Source: JAUVRX01 sp049664225 (lineage in GTDB: Bacteria; Acidobacteriota; Thermoanaerobaculia; Multivoradales; JAHEKO01). From it: DNA of 64,000 nt. The stretch is from positions 150,990-214,989 of the forward strand of contig JBATEX010000213.1 of assembly GCA_049664225.1 (NCBI GenBank), in the 5' to 3' direction. The notes below the pieces were generated by a model. The model ran no database searches. It was not told the DNA's origin and saw only the letters and a list, made by a program, of their open reading frames with translations. Made by a program: the position numbers and the translations under genes. Of this stretch, positions 43,142 to 52,040 are shown piece after piece. Positions within the stretch are counted from its first letter, which is position 1. Each line of letters begins with the position of its first letter.

Positions 43142-45034
43142 CTAGTCTCTCGGAATACGGGGAGAACCGGATCCGGTGAGCGGCAGATCACCTTGATCCC
43201 TGACCGGAGGTCCCCCAGAGGTGCTGGGCACGATATCGCGGAGATCTTCTCCGGGGTTGATGAACTGGTCTCTTTCGAATCGGTACTGGGTTTCGTACAG
43301 CTTTCGGTAGGGACCCTCGGACGCCAACAGCTCAGGGTGCGTGCCGCGCTCGGCAATTCGCCCCGCATCCATGACGAGAATCTGATCCGCGCTTCGGATG
43401 GTGGAGAGCCGATGGGCGATGACGAAGGTGGTCCTGCCCTGCTTGAGGGTCGCGAGCCCATCCTGGATCAGGGCTTCGTTCTCGCTGTCCAGGCTCGAAG
43501 TGGCCTCGTCCAAGATGAGGATTCGCGGGTTGGCGAGGATCGCTCGAGCAATGGCGACTCGTTGCCGCTGACCGCCCGATAGCTTGACCCCGCGCTCCCC
43601 GATCACCGTGTCGTATCCATCTTCGAAACCCTCGATGAACTCGTCGCAGCGCGCCAGGCGCCCGGCCTCCTCAATGCTCTCGAGCGAAGCACCGGGTTGA
43701 CCAAAGGCGATGTTGTCGCGGATGGTCCCATCGAAAAGGAACTCGTCCTGGAGAACCACTGCCAGCTGGGACCGGTAGTCGCGCAGCGAGACCTGCCGCA
43801 GATCGAGTCCATCGACGGTGATGCGGCCCTGCTGCGGAGCCCGAAACGCCATCACCAAGCTGATGATCGTACTCTTGCCGGCGCCGCTGGAGCCCACTAG
43901 AGCTGTCGTGGTTCCCGCCCTAGCTTCGAAGCTGACTTCGCGCAGCACCGGTACTCCCGGTCTGTACTCGAAGCTCACCTCTTCGAACACGATATTTCCC
44001 TGGACTCGACCCAGCTTCTGGCGCCCGCCGACGGCGTCGTCCTCCAATTCTTGGCGAAGCACCTCCCGAATCCGGTCGAGCCCAGCAAAAGCCTCCGTGA
44101 TCTGGGTACCGATATTGCTCATCTGTACCAAGGGAGTGACCAGCAGACCGGTGAAGACGACGAACATGAAGATGTCGCCGACCGTCATGCGGCCGGCCAG
44201 GACTTCACGCGCACCTGCGATGCTCATGGTGATTCCAACCAAACCGAACAGCAGGCTCGACAGGCTGCCTATCGCCGAGACTCCGACCATCGAACGCACG
44301 ATGTTCCGCAGCAGCTTGTGGGCGGCGTGGGCGAACGTCCGCTCCTCCCTCTTCTCCGCCGTATACGCCTTGACCACCCGAACCCCGTTGATGGATTCGG
44401 TCAGTCGTCCCGAGAGATCCGCCATGAGCTTGCCCCGCTCACGAAAGATGGGTCGCAACCGACTGAAGCCAACAACCAGGACGACCCCGAAGATCAAGAT
44501 CAACACCAGGGTCAGAAGAGTCAATCTCCAGTTCAACCAGAACAGCACTCCCAGGGCAATCGTCGCCGTGATTACGCCCCCCAGCAACTGGACGAAACCT
44601 GTACCCACGAGGTTGCGAATACCCTGGGTGTCGTTGATGATGCGGGAGATCAGCTCGCCGGTCTTGTTTTCCTCGAAGTAGGCCACCGGTAGGCGGCCCA
44701 TATGGGCCTGGACCTGGCGGCGAAGATCGGTGATCGCCCGTTGGCCTGCGACTCCAAGAATCACGGTCAGAGCGAAGCTGGTGCCGGCCTGAATGAGCGT
44801 CGCCACTCCGGCAGCCAGCGCGATCCACACCAACAGGTCGCTGCGGTGGTTGCCGATCACTTCGTCTATCAGGACCTTGGTGCTGGCAGGCAGAACCATT
44901 CCAGCTAGTCGGCTGATCAACAGCAGGCCAAAGCCGAATGCCAGGCGCCCACGCCGGGCCCACAAGAGCGCTTTTGACTCCCCCCAGACGACGGTCCAGG
45001 AGATCTTGGGTTTCTGTTCTTTCTCTTCAGGCAT
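43142..45034 (-). CDS. ABC exporter, fused permease and ATPase (MsbA-like)
   Basis: 630 residues. Six membrane helices in residues about 25-325, then a nucleotide-binding domain: Walker A GSSGAGKST (about 395), Q-loop region VVLQDEFLFDG, signature LSGGQRQRVAIARAIL (about 496), Walker B ILILDEATSSLDSEN, H-loop IAHRLSTI. A typical half-transporter that works as a homodimer and exports lipids, lipopolysaccharide precursors or drugs. The extra C-terminal about 30 residues are disordered. The substrate cannot be told; proximity to envelope genes makes a lipid plausible. The M23 gene lies 91 bp upstream on the same strand. Confidence 0.93.
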   Translation of the reverse strand: MPEEKEQKPKISWTVVWGESKALLWARRGRLAFGFGLLLISRLAGMVLPASTKVLIDEVIGNHRSDLLVWIALAAGVATLIQAGTSFALTVILGVAGQRAITDLRRQVQAHMGRLPVAYFEENKTGELISRIINDTQGIRNLVGTGFVQLLGGVITATIALGVLFWLNWRLTLLTLVLILIFGVVLVVGFSRLRPIFRERGKLMADLSGRLTESINGVRVVKAYTAEKREERTFAHAAHKLLRNIVRSMVGVSAIGSLSSLLFGLVGITMSIAGAREVLAGRMTVGDIFMFVVFTGLLVTPLVQMSNIGTQITEAFAGLDRIREVLRQELEDDAVGGRQKLGRVQGNIVFEEVSFEYRPGVPVLREVSFEARAGTTTALVGSSGAGKSTIISLVMAFRAPQQGRITVDGLDLRQVSLRDYRSQLAVVLQDEFLFDGTIRDNIAFGQPGASLESIEEAGRLARCDEFIEGFEDGYDTVIGERGVKLSGGQRQRVAIARAILANPRILILDEATSSLDSENEALIQDGLATLKQGRTTFVIAHRLSTIRSADQILVMDAGRIAERGTHPELLASEGPYRKLYETQYRFERDQFINPGEDLRDIVPSTSGGPPVRDQGDLPLTGSGSPRIPRD

Positions 45035-45125
45035 GCGGCCATACCCTATCGCACCACCCGGGGCGCTACTCGCTCTCTGTCCCAGGGCCGGATCCCCCGC
45101 TCCGTGCCTATCTCGAAATCCTCAT

Positions 45126-46511
45126 TCAGGGCCTGAATTCGAAGGACGATTCGAGCTTGGCGGCGAAGCGGTCGCGAATCCAGGCACTGTCCCACCATTC
45201 GACCGCATTGACAGGCTGGCCACCGACCAGGAGCGTGAAGTGGAGGTGGTCGCCACCGGCCAGGCCAGTCTCGCCTGAACGACCGATCACCTGGCCGCGC
45301 TCCACCGCTTGGCCCTCCTCGACTGCGATCGACGACAGGTGGCCATACAGGCTCATCAAGCCGTAGCCATGATCGATGGCCACGGCATTGCCGTAGATGC
45401 CGAAGTATCTCGCCAAGACCACCTGCCCGCTGTTCGACGCCTGAATGTCGGCATGCCGAACGGACGCCAGATCGAATCCAAGATGGTCTTGCTGGTCGAC
45501 CTCACGGCCCTGGTAGAGGTAGGTGCGGCGATCGGCGAACGAGGACATCACCTGGGCGTTCGACATCGGGAGAAACGGCCGATCCCACAGAAACTGCTGT
45601 CGTGAGCCCGCCGCCAACTCCCTGAGGTGTGCCGCGTTGCGTTTCCGCAGCTCGCGATTGACCCAGAGATAGTTGTCGAGCAGGTTGCCTTGATCTTCGA
45701 CTCCAGGAGTGTTGCCCATGATGGGCGGCACGACCCGCTCCATGAACCGATCGTTGACCTCGATGGTGTCTCGCTTGAAGGGCTTGGGGAAGTACTGGTC
45801 GACGAACCTCACCGTTCCTGTGTTGCCGACGTCGTCGGTCGCTTCCAGCACCAGTTGGTTTGGATCGTCGAGATCGAACGGCACCGCGAAAAGAGCGAAT
45901 CGAGCTCCTTCCCCGCTGCCCGCCAGCGCGAAACCGGGAAACCACCAGTCTCCCACCTTGACGCCATCCTCAACGGCTGAATCACCCACCGCATAGACGA
46001 CGACTCCAGCGCCGCCCTGTGCCACATAGTGCTGCCGCGAGCGAAGCATGATGGCGGGTGGCGTGAGACGCACAGGCAAGACCAGCTCATGAATCTGTGC
46101 GTCGGGATGGCGCAGCCAGGTACTGGCCGGCCAGGCACTCGCCCGGATCACGGCGTCACCGGTGTCGAGGTGCTCGATCGTCTCGCTGCCCACTTCGACA
46201 TCGAGCGTCTCGCTCTCGGTTGCCGGGCCCCAGAACTTCCAGGCCGCTCTGGGTTCGTATTCGCGCTCCGCCAGGACCTCGACCCGATCTCCCTGCACGA
46301 GCTCGACCCTGACCTTGGCCAGACCGCGACTCGGTTCTGTCATCAGAACAGTGATCGGGGTTCTGCGACCGATGCCGGGCATCTCGGGCTCGATCAGGAT
46401 CGAAGGTTTGGAGCCCACCCTGAAGGTCACCAAGGCTGCCATGGCCGCAATCACCAGAATGGTCAGCCAAAGCCATCGTTTTCCACGTCCGCGGCGGTCT
46501 TCCGATCTCAT
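45126..46511 (-). CDS. M23 family metallopeptidase (LytM-type), membrane-anchored
   Basis: 461 residues from the ATG at 46511, which has GGAG five bases before it; a GTG one codon earlier is less well spaced. One N-terminal helix (about 12-32) anchors the protein. Residues about 330-440 are the M23 domain: QDHLGFDLAS with the first His and the Asp ligand, YGNAVAIDHGYGLMSLYGHL, and GDHLHFTLLVGG with the final His pair, so all zinc ligands are there. The first about 300 residues are a beta-rich periplasmic region (FLPMSNAQVMSSFADRR precedes the catalytic domain). It should cut peptide cross-links in murein or act with a partner. The phnE gene stops 102 bp upstream. Confidence 0.9.
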   Translation of the reverse strand: MRSEDRRGRGKRWLWLTILVIAAMAALVTFRVGSKPSILIEPEMPGIGRRTPITVLMTEPSRGLAKVRVELVQGDRVEVLAEREYEPRAAWKFWGPATESETLDVEVGSETIEHLDTGDAVIRASAWPASTWLRHPDAQIHELVLPVRLTPPAIMLRSRQHYVAQGGAGVVVYAVGDSAVEDGVKVGDWWFPGFALAGSGEGARFALFAVPFDLDDPNQLVLEATDDVGNTGTVRFVDQYFPKPFKRDTIEVNDRFMERVVPPIMGNTPGVEDQGNLLDNYLWVNRELRKRNAAHLRELAAGSRQQFLWDRPFLPMSNAQVMSSFADRRTYLYQGREVDQQDHLGFDLASVRHADIQASNSGQVVLARYFGIYGNAVAIDHGYGLMSLYGHLSSIAVEEGQAVERGQVIGRSGETGLAGGDHLHFTLLVGGQPVNAVEWWDSAWIRDRFAAKLESSFEFRP

Positions 46512-46613
46512 CACTACTCCTTGGCGAAAAGTCCTCAGACGGCCCTCAGCGCTCCTGAGAAACCGATGATCGTTGGCGCAGGATACCGCAGGGAGCCCAA
46601 GAGCCTGGTTCGG

Positions 46614-47714
46614 TCAGACAATTCGTTCCCGAATCTTGGCGGAAAGAATGTCCATGCACCAGACCGTGGCGGCGATGAGAAGCACCAAGGTGCCCACTTC
46701 GCCCCATTGCCCCAGATCGACCCTCGGCTTCAGGATGTAGCCGATACCTCCACCACCTACGAAGCCGATGATCGTCGACATCCGTACGTTGATGTCCCAT
46801 CGATAGATGGTGAAAGAGAGAAACGGCGGTATCACTTGCGGTACGACGCCATATCGCAGCACCTGAAGGTGCGAGGCCCCGGTGGCCGTGATGGCATCTA
46901 CCGGGCCGTGGTCGATGTTCTCGATCTGCTCCGAATAGAGCTTCACCAGAGCCGCCACCGAATGAACCCAGAGTGCCAGGACGCCGGCGAAGGGCCCGAT
47001 TCCGACCCAAGAAATGAAGATGAGCGCCCAGACCAGCGGTTCGACCGCACGAGTGAAGTTCATTCCTGCCCGCACCAAGGTGTAGGCGGAGCGCAGGAGA
47101 AATGTGTCCCGAGTGAGATTTCGGGCCGCCAGGAAAGAGAGACAGAAGGCCACCGGTATGGCGAAGGCAGTGGCCATGAAGGCAAGGAAGATCGTCTGCA
47201 CCAGCAGGACGAGGCCCTGATGCAAAACGCTGCTCGAAGGATGAAGCAGACCGCGGACGATGTCGGCAGCCTTCGAGAACTGGGTCAGAAACGTCACCAG
47301 CTGCACTTCCGTGATGAGCCAGCCGGTGAAAACCGTCAACTCGACCATCAAGGCGATGAACCAACCTCGTAGCGTCCGGGTCCAGGGAGGATGGCCTTCA
47401 CGCTCCGGCACACCCAGCACCAACGCGCGACCTGGAGAGGTTCCGAGCACATTCGAGCCCAGGCCCCACAGGAGAGTCAAGAATGCCGCTCCTGAGACTG
47501 CCCAGCCGTAGTGCAACAGATCGAGGATCTCTTCGGGCGTCACGAGGAGGCCGGTCGGGCCCCGACGACCCGAAAAGGCCACGACGAGAAACTCCACCAT
47601 CAGCAGCATCAGCGTCAGGAGCAGAAGATCGATGCAGAAGGCCTGGACCTGCCGCATCCGGTGACGCCACAGTGAACGCTGCTGTCGCTGGAGCTCGGCT
47701 GAGATTTCCATCAT
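46614..47714 (-). CDS. phnE: Phosphonate/phosphite-type ABC transporter permease (PhnE-like)
   Basis: 366 residues. Two N-terminal helices precede the usual PhnE core. The EAA-like cytoplasmic loop is visible as DAITATGASHLQVLRYGVVPQVIP, the contact for the ATPase. About seven to eight helices in all, somewhat longer than typical PhnE (about 270 residues) because of the N-terminal extension. It is the last gene of a D-C-E operon with a 6-bp gap after phnC. Imports phosphonate, phosphite or a related oxyanion; specificity is not readable. Confidence 0.85.
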   Translation of the reverse strand: MMEISAELQRQQRSLWRHRMRQVQAFCIDLLLLTLMLLMVEFLVVAFSGRRGPTGLLVTPEEILDLLHYGWAVSGAAFLTLLWGLGSNVLGTSPGRALVLGVPEREGHPPWTRTLRGWFIALMVELTVFTGWLITEVQLVTFLTQFSKAADIVRGLLHPSSSVLHQGLVLLVQTIFLAFMATAFAIPVAFCLSFLAARNLTRDTFLLRSAYTLVRAGMNFTRAVEPLVWALIFISWVGIGPFAGVLALWVHSVAALVKLYSEQIENIDHGPVDAITATGASHLQVLRYGVVPQVIPPFLSFTIYRWDINVRMSTIIGFVGGGGIGYILKPRVDLGQWGEVGTLVLLIAATVWCMDILSAKIRERIV

Positions 47715-47720
47715 CGAGCC

Positions 47721-48536
47721 TCAGTCGGTTGCCGAGCCTGCCATGACCGCATCTTCGCCGTAGATCTGACGAAACGTCGCCGCGTCGAAGCTCGTCGGCT
47801 CTCCCTCGTAAACCAGCCGACCATCTCTCAGCGCTACCACCCGTGAGGCGTAGCGCTCGATGAGGTCGATATCGTGGAGGGTGCAGAGCACCGTCATCCC
47901 CTCCTCACGATTCAAGGCCTCGATATGCCGCATCACGGAGTGGCGCAGCGCCGGATCCAACGAGGCCACCGGTTCGTCCGCCAGGACGAGTCGTGGCTTT
48001 TGCATGAGAGCTCGGGCGATCGCGACTCGCTGCTGCTGTCCACCGGACAGGGCATCGGCCCGGCTACCCGCTCGATCTCCCAGGCCGACTCGCTCGAGAT
48101 AGGCCTGGGCTTGCGCCTTCTCCTCCTCGGAGAACCGCAGAAAAAGACTGCTCCAGAGGGGGCTGCGCCCCAGCGCACCGGATAGCACATTGGAGATCAC
48201 CGTATGACGCTTGACGAGGTTGAACTGCTGAAAGATCATCGCAACCTCCGCCCGCATCGCCCGCAGGTCGGCCCCTGCGGTCGCCGTGATCTCGTCACCG
48301 AAGATCCATGCCCGCCCCTCGGATGGGTCGATCAGGCGATTGAGACATCGCAGCAAGGTCGACTTTCCGGAGCCCGACAGTCCAATTATGACCAGGAACT
48401 CACCTTGACGAACCGTGAGATCGATGCCGGAAAGGGCCCGGACACCATTGGGGAAGACCTTGGTGAGGCCCGCGACACGCACGGCTTCGGTCGACGACGA
48501 GGAGCCGACATCGACGGCCGCGTTGCTCCGATTCAC
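47721..48536 (-). CDS. phnC: Phosphonate-type ABC transporter ATPase (PhnC-like)
   Basis: 271 residues, GTG start overlapping the phnD stop (GTGA), so translationally coupled. Walker A GLSGSGKST (52-60), Q-loop IFQQFNLVKRHTVI (a PhnC-typical wording), signature LSGGQQQRVAIARAL, Walker B LVLADEPVASLDP, and H-loop TLHDIDL. The set matches the PhnC subfamily. The first about 18 residues are a Ser-rich extension. Energises uptake through the PhnE-like permease. Confidence 0.92.
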   Translation of the reverse strand: MNRSNAAVDVGSSSSTEAVRVAGLTKVFPNGVRALSGIDLTVRQGEFLVIIGLSGSGKSTLLRCLNRLIDPSEGRAWIFGDEITATAGADLRAMRAEVAMIFQQFNLVKRHTVISNVLSGALGRSPLWSSLFLRFSEEEKAQAQAYLERVGLGDRAGSRADALSGGQQQRVAIARALMQKPRLVLADEPVASLDPALRHSVMRHIEALNREEGMTVLCTLHDIDLIERYASRVVALRDGRLVYEGEPTSFDAATFRQIYGEDAVMAGSATD

Positions 48537-49918
48537 GAGTCTCCTCCGGCTACCTGCTTGCGCTTTTCCAACTTCTCTTCCTCGGCATCCAGCAGACTGT
48601 CGGCGCTCATCCCAGACAAGGCCAGCGCCTCTCGAAAGCCGTCGAACGCCGAGTCGTCGGTTGGATCGGCAGCAACTCCGGCCAGCAGATCGAAGAGCGT
48701 ATCCTTACCCTCGTCCGTATCGAGGTAGCGTGCGAGAGAGGCTGCAAATCGCTCCCAGACCTGCTCGGGGAATCCTCGCCGAACGGCACATAGATCATTC
48801 GGAATCGGATCGGTCTTCCGCAGCACCCTTACCTCTTCGAGGAATGCGTCGCGTCGCTCGGCTTCCGCCATGCGTTTCATCAGCAGATAGCGGGCATCAC
48901 CGACAAAGAGTCCTTCGGCACGCTGCTGCGGACTGGGAGGTGAGTAGAAGGCGGAGCCGCCCAAGGCCTTGCCATCCCAGACCGCCTGTACGACGTTCGG
49001 GTGGCCGCCGGCGTAGTAGACCCTGCCCAGCGATACTCCTTCGCGCTCCAGAAGCAGACGAGGAAATATGTGACCGGAGGTCGACGTCTCATCAGAGAAG
49101 GCGAAGGACTGACCAGTCAGATCCCGCAGCTGCCTGACGCCTGAATCCGTGCGGGCATAGACGCAGCCGTGGTAGACCTTCACGTTCTCGGAGACCGGAT
49201 CGTCGGTGGTGAAGATGATCCGCGTCTGCTCCAGGGTCCCAGGCCGTCGGTACTCGAGCTCTTTGCGGCCATCACCCACGAAATCGAAGGGCCCGGAGTA
49301 CACGAACGAGCTCACCGCAGCATCGGCTGCCACGGCTGAGGAGACCAGACGCTCCATCGAATCCAGGTCGTCTTCGACCGGCACCTCTACCCAACCGGGA
49401 GCCTCCTCAGTCAACCTTGAGCGCAGCCCAGCCGCCAACTCGGGGTGCAGCGAACGTGGGAACGCCACCCGCCTGCCAGCCAGGTCAGCCAGCCGAGATG
49501 GCTGACCACCGGCCTCGCGCGCCACCACGATCGCGAATCTCTCCAGCGAACGAACCACCTGCAACTTGGCCTCAGCACCGTAGCGAGCGTGTGCGATCAC
49601 GTAAGCGAACGCCGGCATCCAGGCCACGTCGGCCTGTCCGGAGCCCAGGGCCTGGATCACTGCCGCGTAACTGGTGGGGACCTCGGAGCGGAGAATCAGA
49701 CCGCTGTCTCGACGAATGAAGAGAGCCAGCTCGTCGCCTCTCTCCACCAGAGTTCCCTGCTCGACGGAGGGCACGAACAGCATGCGGATGACGTTGACGC
49801 CAGTGGCCTCGAGCTGCCCCCGCCGATGCATACCCCAGACAAAGGCCACGAAGACCAGGAGAAGGACCAACCAACCGATTCGGGCACCCCAAACAACCCT
49901 CTTGCCGGTCTCTGTCAT
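48533..49918 (-). CDS. phnD: Phosphate/phosphite/phosphonate-binding protein (PhnD-like), membrane-tethered
   Basis: 461 residues from the ATG at 49918; a TTG five codons earlier is also in frame. A hydrophobic helix at about residues 12-35 lacks a lipobox, so it is more likely a membrane tether than a cleaved signal. The body matches the PhnD/type-2 periplasmic-binding fold: LFVPSVEQG near the start, a QALGSGQADVAWMPAFAYV segment, LAGRRVAFPRS, and LTGQSFAFSDETSTSGHIFP, which lines the oxyanion pocket in PhnD/PtxB relatives. It is longer than usual (about 300-340). First gene of the operon. No C-P lyase, phosphonatase or ptxD is near, so the ligand is uncertain. Confidence 0.86.
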   Translation of the reverse strand: MTETGKRVVWGARIGWLVLLLVFVAFVWGMHRRGQLEATGVNVIRMLFVPSVEQGTLVERGDELALFIRRDSGLILRSEVPTSYAAVIQALGSGQADVAWMPAFAYVIAHARYGAEAKLQVVRSLERFAIVVAREAGGQPSRLADLAGRRVAFPRSLHPELAAGLRSRLTEEAPGWVEVPVEDDLDSMERLVSSAVAADAAVSSFVYSGPFDFVGDGRKELEYRRPGTLEQTRIIFTTDDPVSENVKVYHGCVYARTDSGVRQLRDLTGQSFAFSDETSTSGHIFPRLLLEREGVSLGRVYYAGGHPNVVQAVWDGKALGGSAFYSPPSPQQRAEGLFVGDARYLLMKRMAEAERRDAFLEEVRVLRKTDPIPNDLCAVRRGFPEQVWERFAASLARYLDTDEGKDTLFDLLAGVAADPTDDSAFDGFREALALSGMSADSLLDAEEEKLEKRKQVAGGDS

Positions 49919-49952
49919 GGGCTCGAAATTCAAATCACCGTCGCTGTCGGCA

Positions 49953-50945
49953 TCAGAAGGGTCGATAGATCTGATCGTGGACCCTCAGGGCGTATCGGTC
50001 GGTCATTCCGGCCACCACGTCGATCACTTGATTCACCAGCGGCTCCTGGCGCTGGCGATAGCTCTCAGGCATCTCGTCTCCGTTCTCGAGGTAGTGATCG
50101 ACCAGATCTCTCAGAATCCGTACGGCCTTTTCCGCCTGCTTCTGCGATTCCGGCCGCAGGTAGACCCTCTCGTACATGAACTCACGAAAGCGGTGCATCG
50201 TCTCGAGCATTTCTGGGCTCATGGCGACCTCACCACGCTCCAGGGATTCATCGATCACGGCCCGGATCATGCGTCGTACCCACTCACTGCCCGGCTCTCC
50301 GAAAACCTCCAGGCAGTCCCCTGGCAAGTCTTTCTCGGTGAGGATCTCGGCACGAATCGCGTCCTGCATGTCGTGTACCAGATAGGCGATGCGATCCGCG
50401 AACCGCAGAATCATCCCTTCCGGCGTAGCTGGTGGTGGATCTACCTTCCAGGTGTGAGCTCGTATTCCGTCAATGACCTCCCAGGTCAAGTTGAGCGGCT
50501 CCAACACCTCGAAGACCCGGACGCTCTGCTCGGAGTGAAGCCATTCGCCATCGACGTATGGACTCAAGGCCACTTCGCCATTGTGGCCGAACGGTGGATG
50601 GCCGACCTCGTGTCCCAGACAGATCGCCTCCACCAGTGGCTCGTTCAGCCCGAGCGCCTGAGCCAGCGCGCGACCAATCTGCGCCACCTGCAGGGTATGG
50701 GTCAATCGGGTAACGAAGTGATCGCCTTCCGGATTGATGAACACCTGGGTTTTGTGCTTCAAGCGGCGAAATGCCTTCGAGTAGAGGATCCGATCTCGGT
50801 CCCTCTCGAAGCAGGTGCGGTAGGTATCGGGCCCTTCGGGCCGCTCACGACCACGACTGTCCGCCGACCGCGTTGCGACCGGCGACAGCTGCTCGCGCTC
50901 ACGTTCCTCACGTTCCTCGCGGCCAACTCGGCGCAGCTCGTCCAT
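49953..50945 (-). CDS. dgt: dGTPase-like dNTP triphosphohydrolase (HD superfamily)
   Basis: 330 residues from the ATG at 50945; the open frame reaches 51137 but that would run past the divergent gene's start. FERDRDRILYSKAFRRLKHKTQVF is the family's N-terminal signature. Metal-site residues: H83 in RLTHTLQVA, then GHEVGHPPFGHNGE with H112, H116 and H121, and the later ADRIAYLVHD Asp. The usual HD pair is H112-E113 here, which is unusual. Family enzymes convert dGTP (or other dNTPs) to the nucleoside and triphosphate and control dNTP pools. 104 bp separate it from the divergent PLP enzyme; phnD ends 34 bp downstream. Confidence 0.88.
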   Translation of the reverse strand: MDELRRVGREEREEREREQLSPVATRSADSRGRERPEGPDTYRTCFERDRDRILYSKAFRRLKHKTQVFINPEGDHFVTRLTHTLQVAQIGRALAQALGLNEPLVEAICLGHEVGHPPFGHNGEVALSPYVDGEWLHSEQSVRVFEVLEPLNLTWEVIDGIRAHTWKVDPPPATPEGMILRFADRIAYLVHDMQDAIRAEILTEKDLPGDCLEVFGEPGSEWVRRMIRAVIDESLERGEVAMSPEMLETMHRFREFMYERVYLRPESQKQAEKAVRILRDLVDHYLENGDEMPESYRQRQEPLVNQVIDVVAGMTDRYALRVHDQIYRPF

Positions 50946-51049
50946 GTCGCCACCGAGTGTAGTCCGATCTCGTCCGACTGCCAAGAATGCCATGCCCGAT
51001 GGCTGTGCTACGCTGCGCCTCATCTTCCACAGATCACTCTGGGATACGC

Positions 51050-52018
51050 ATGGAAAAGTCCACGATTCTCGCCCCCCCTGGCCGGTCAGAGCTGGCCGAT
51101 GCACGCACCCGTATCGAGCGCTATGCGCACCGAACACCCGTATTGACCTCGACTTACTTCGACCATCTCACCGGGGCGAATCTCTTCTTCAAATGCGAGA
51201 ATTTCCAGAAAGTTGGGGCCTTCAAGTTTCGTGGAGCCTGCAACGCCGTGTTCTCGCTCTCCGCCGATGAGCTCGAGCGGGGCGTCGTCGCCCACTCGTC
51301 GGGCAACCATGCACAGGCGCTGGCACTGGCCGCCCGCCTGCGCGGCACCCGCGCCACCATCGTCATGCCGGAGAACGCGACGGCGATCAAAGTAGCGGCA
51401 GTCAGAGACTACGGAGCCGAAGTGGTCTTATGCCAACCGACCCAGGAGGCCCGCGAAGGAGAGACGGCTCGAATTGTCGAGGAGACCGGGGCCTCCCTGA
51501 TCCATCCCTTCAACGACTCGCGTATCGTCGCCGGACAAAGCACGGCGGCCCAGGAGCTGTTGGAAGATGTCAGAGAGCTGGACAGTATCCTGGCGCCGGT
51601 CGGAGGCGGTGGCCTCTTGAGTGGCTGCGCGCTGGCGGCCTACTACTATTCTCCCGCCACCCAGGTCGTGGGTGCCGAGCCGGCGGCCGCCGATGATGCG
51701 GCCAGATCTCTGGAGGCGGGCCAGATCCTCCCCGCCCGGCCCCCGGCTACCATAGCGGACGGACTGCTGACCTCATTGGGAGAGCTGACGTTCGCGATTA
51801 TTCGAGATCACGTCGAGCGAATCGTCACCGTGGATGAGGCCGCTATCGTCGAGGCCATGAGAGCCGTCTGGGAGAGGATGAAGATCCTCATCGAGCCTTC
51901 CTCGGCGGTCCCCGTGGCAGCGCTACTGCAAGGCGGCCTCGAAGTTCGAGGCGAGCGGGTCGGCGTCATCCTGTCCGGCGGCAACGTGGACCTCGACCGC
52001 CTGCCTTGGCAGACCTGA
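51050..52018 (+). CDS. PLP-dependent threonine/serine dehydratase-like enzyme
   Basis: 322 residues from the ATG at 51050; an in-frame ATG at 50987 has no better context. The Schiff-base Lys is K59 in GAFKFRGACNA; SSGNHAQALA follows, and the phosphate-binding glycine loop is VGGGGLLSG. This is the short type II PLP fold without an ACT domain, as in serine racemase, threo-3-hydroxyaspartate dehydratase and catabolic threonine deaminase; these three cannot be separated from the sequence alone. Cytoplasmic. Diverges from the dNTPase gene. Confidence 0.9.
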   Translation: MEKSTILAPPGRSELADARTRIERYAHRTPVLTSTYFDHLTGANLFFKCENFQKVGAFKFRGACNAVFSLSADELERGVVAHSSGNHAQALALAARLRGTRATIVMPENATAIKVAAVRDYGAEVVLCQPTQEAREGETARIVEETGASLIHPFNDSRIVAGQSTAAQELLEDVRELDSILAPVGGGGLLSGCALAAYYYSPATQVVGAEPAAADDAARSLEAGQILPARPPATIADGLLTSLGELTFAIIRDHVERIVTVDEAAIVEAMRAVWERMKILIEPSSAVPVAALLQGGLEVRGERVGVILSGGNVDLDRLPWQT

Positions 52019-52040
52019 GGCACCACACCGCAGAGATCTG

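Noticed and set aside
46614..49918. Phosphonate catabolic operon
   Set aside because: Only transport genes are present; neighbours are an M23 peptidase and a dNTPase, so no catabolic claim is made.
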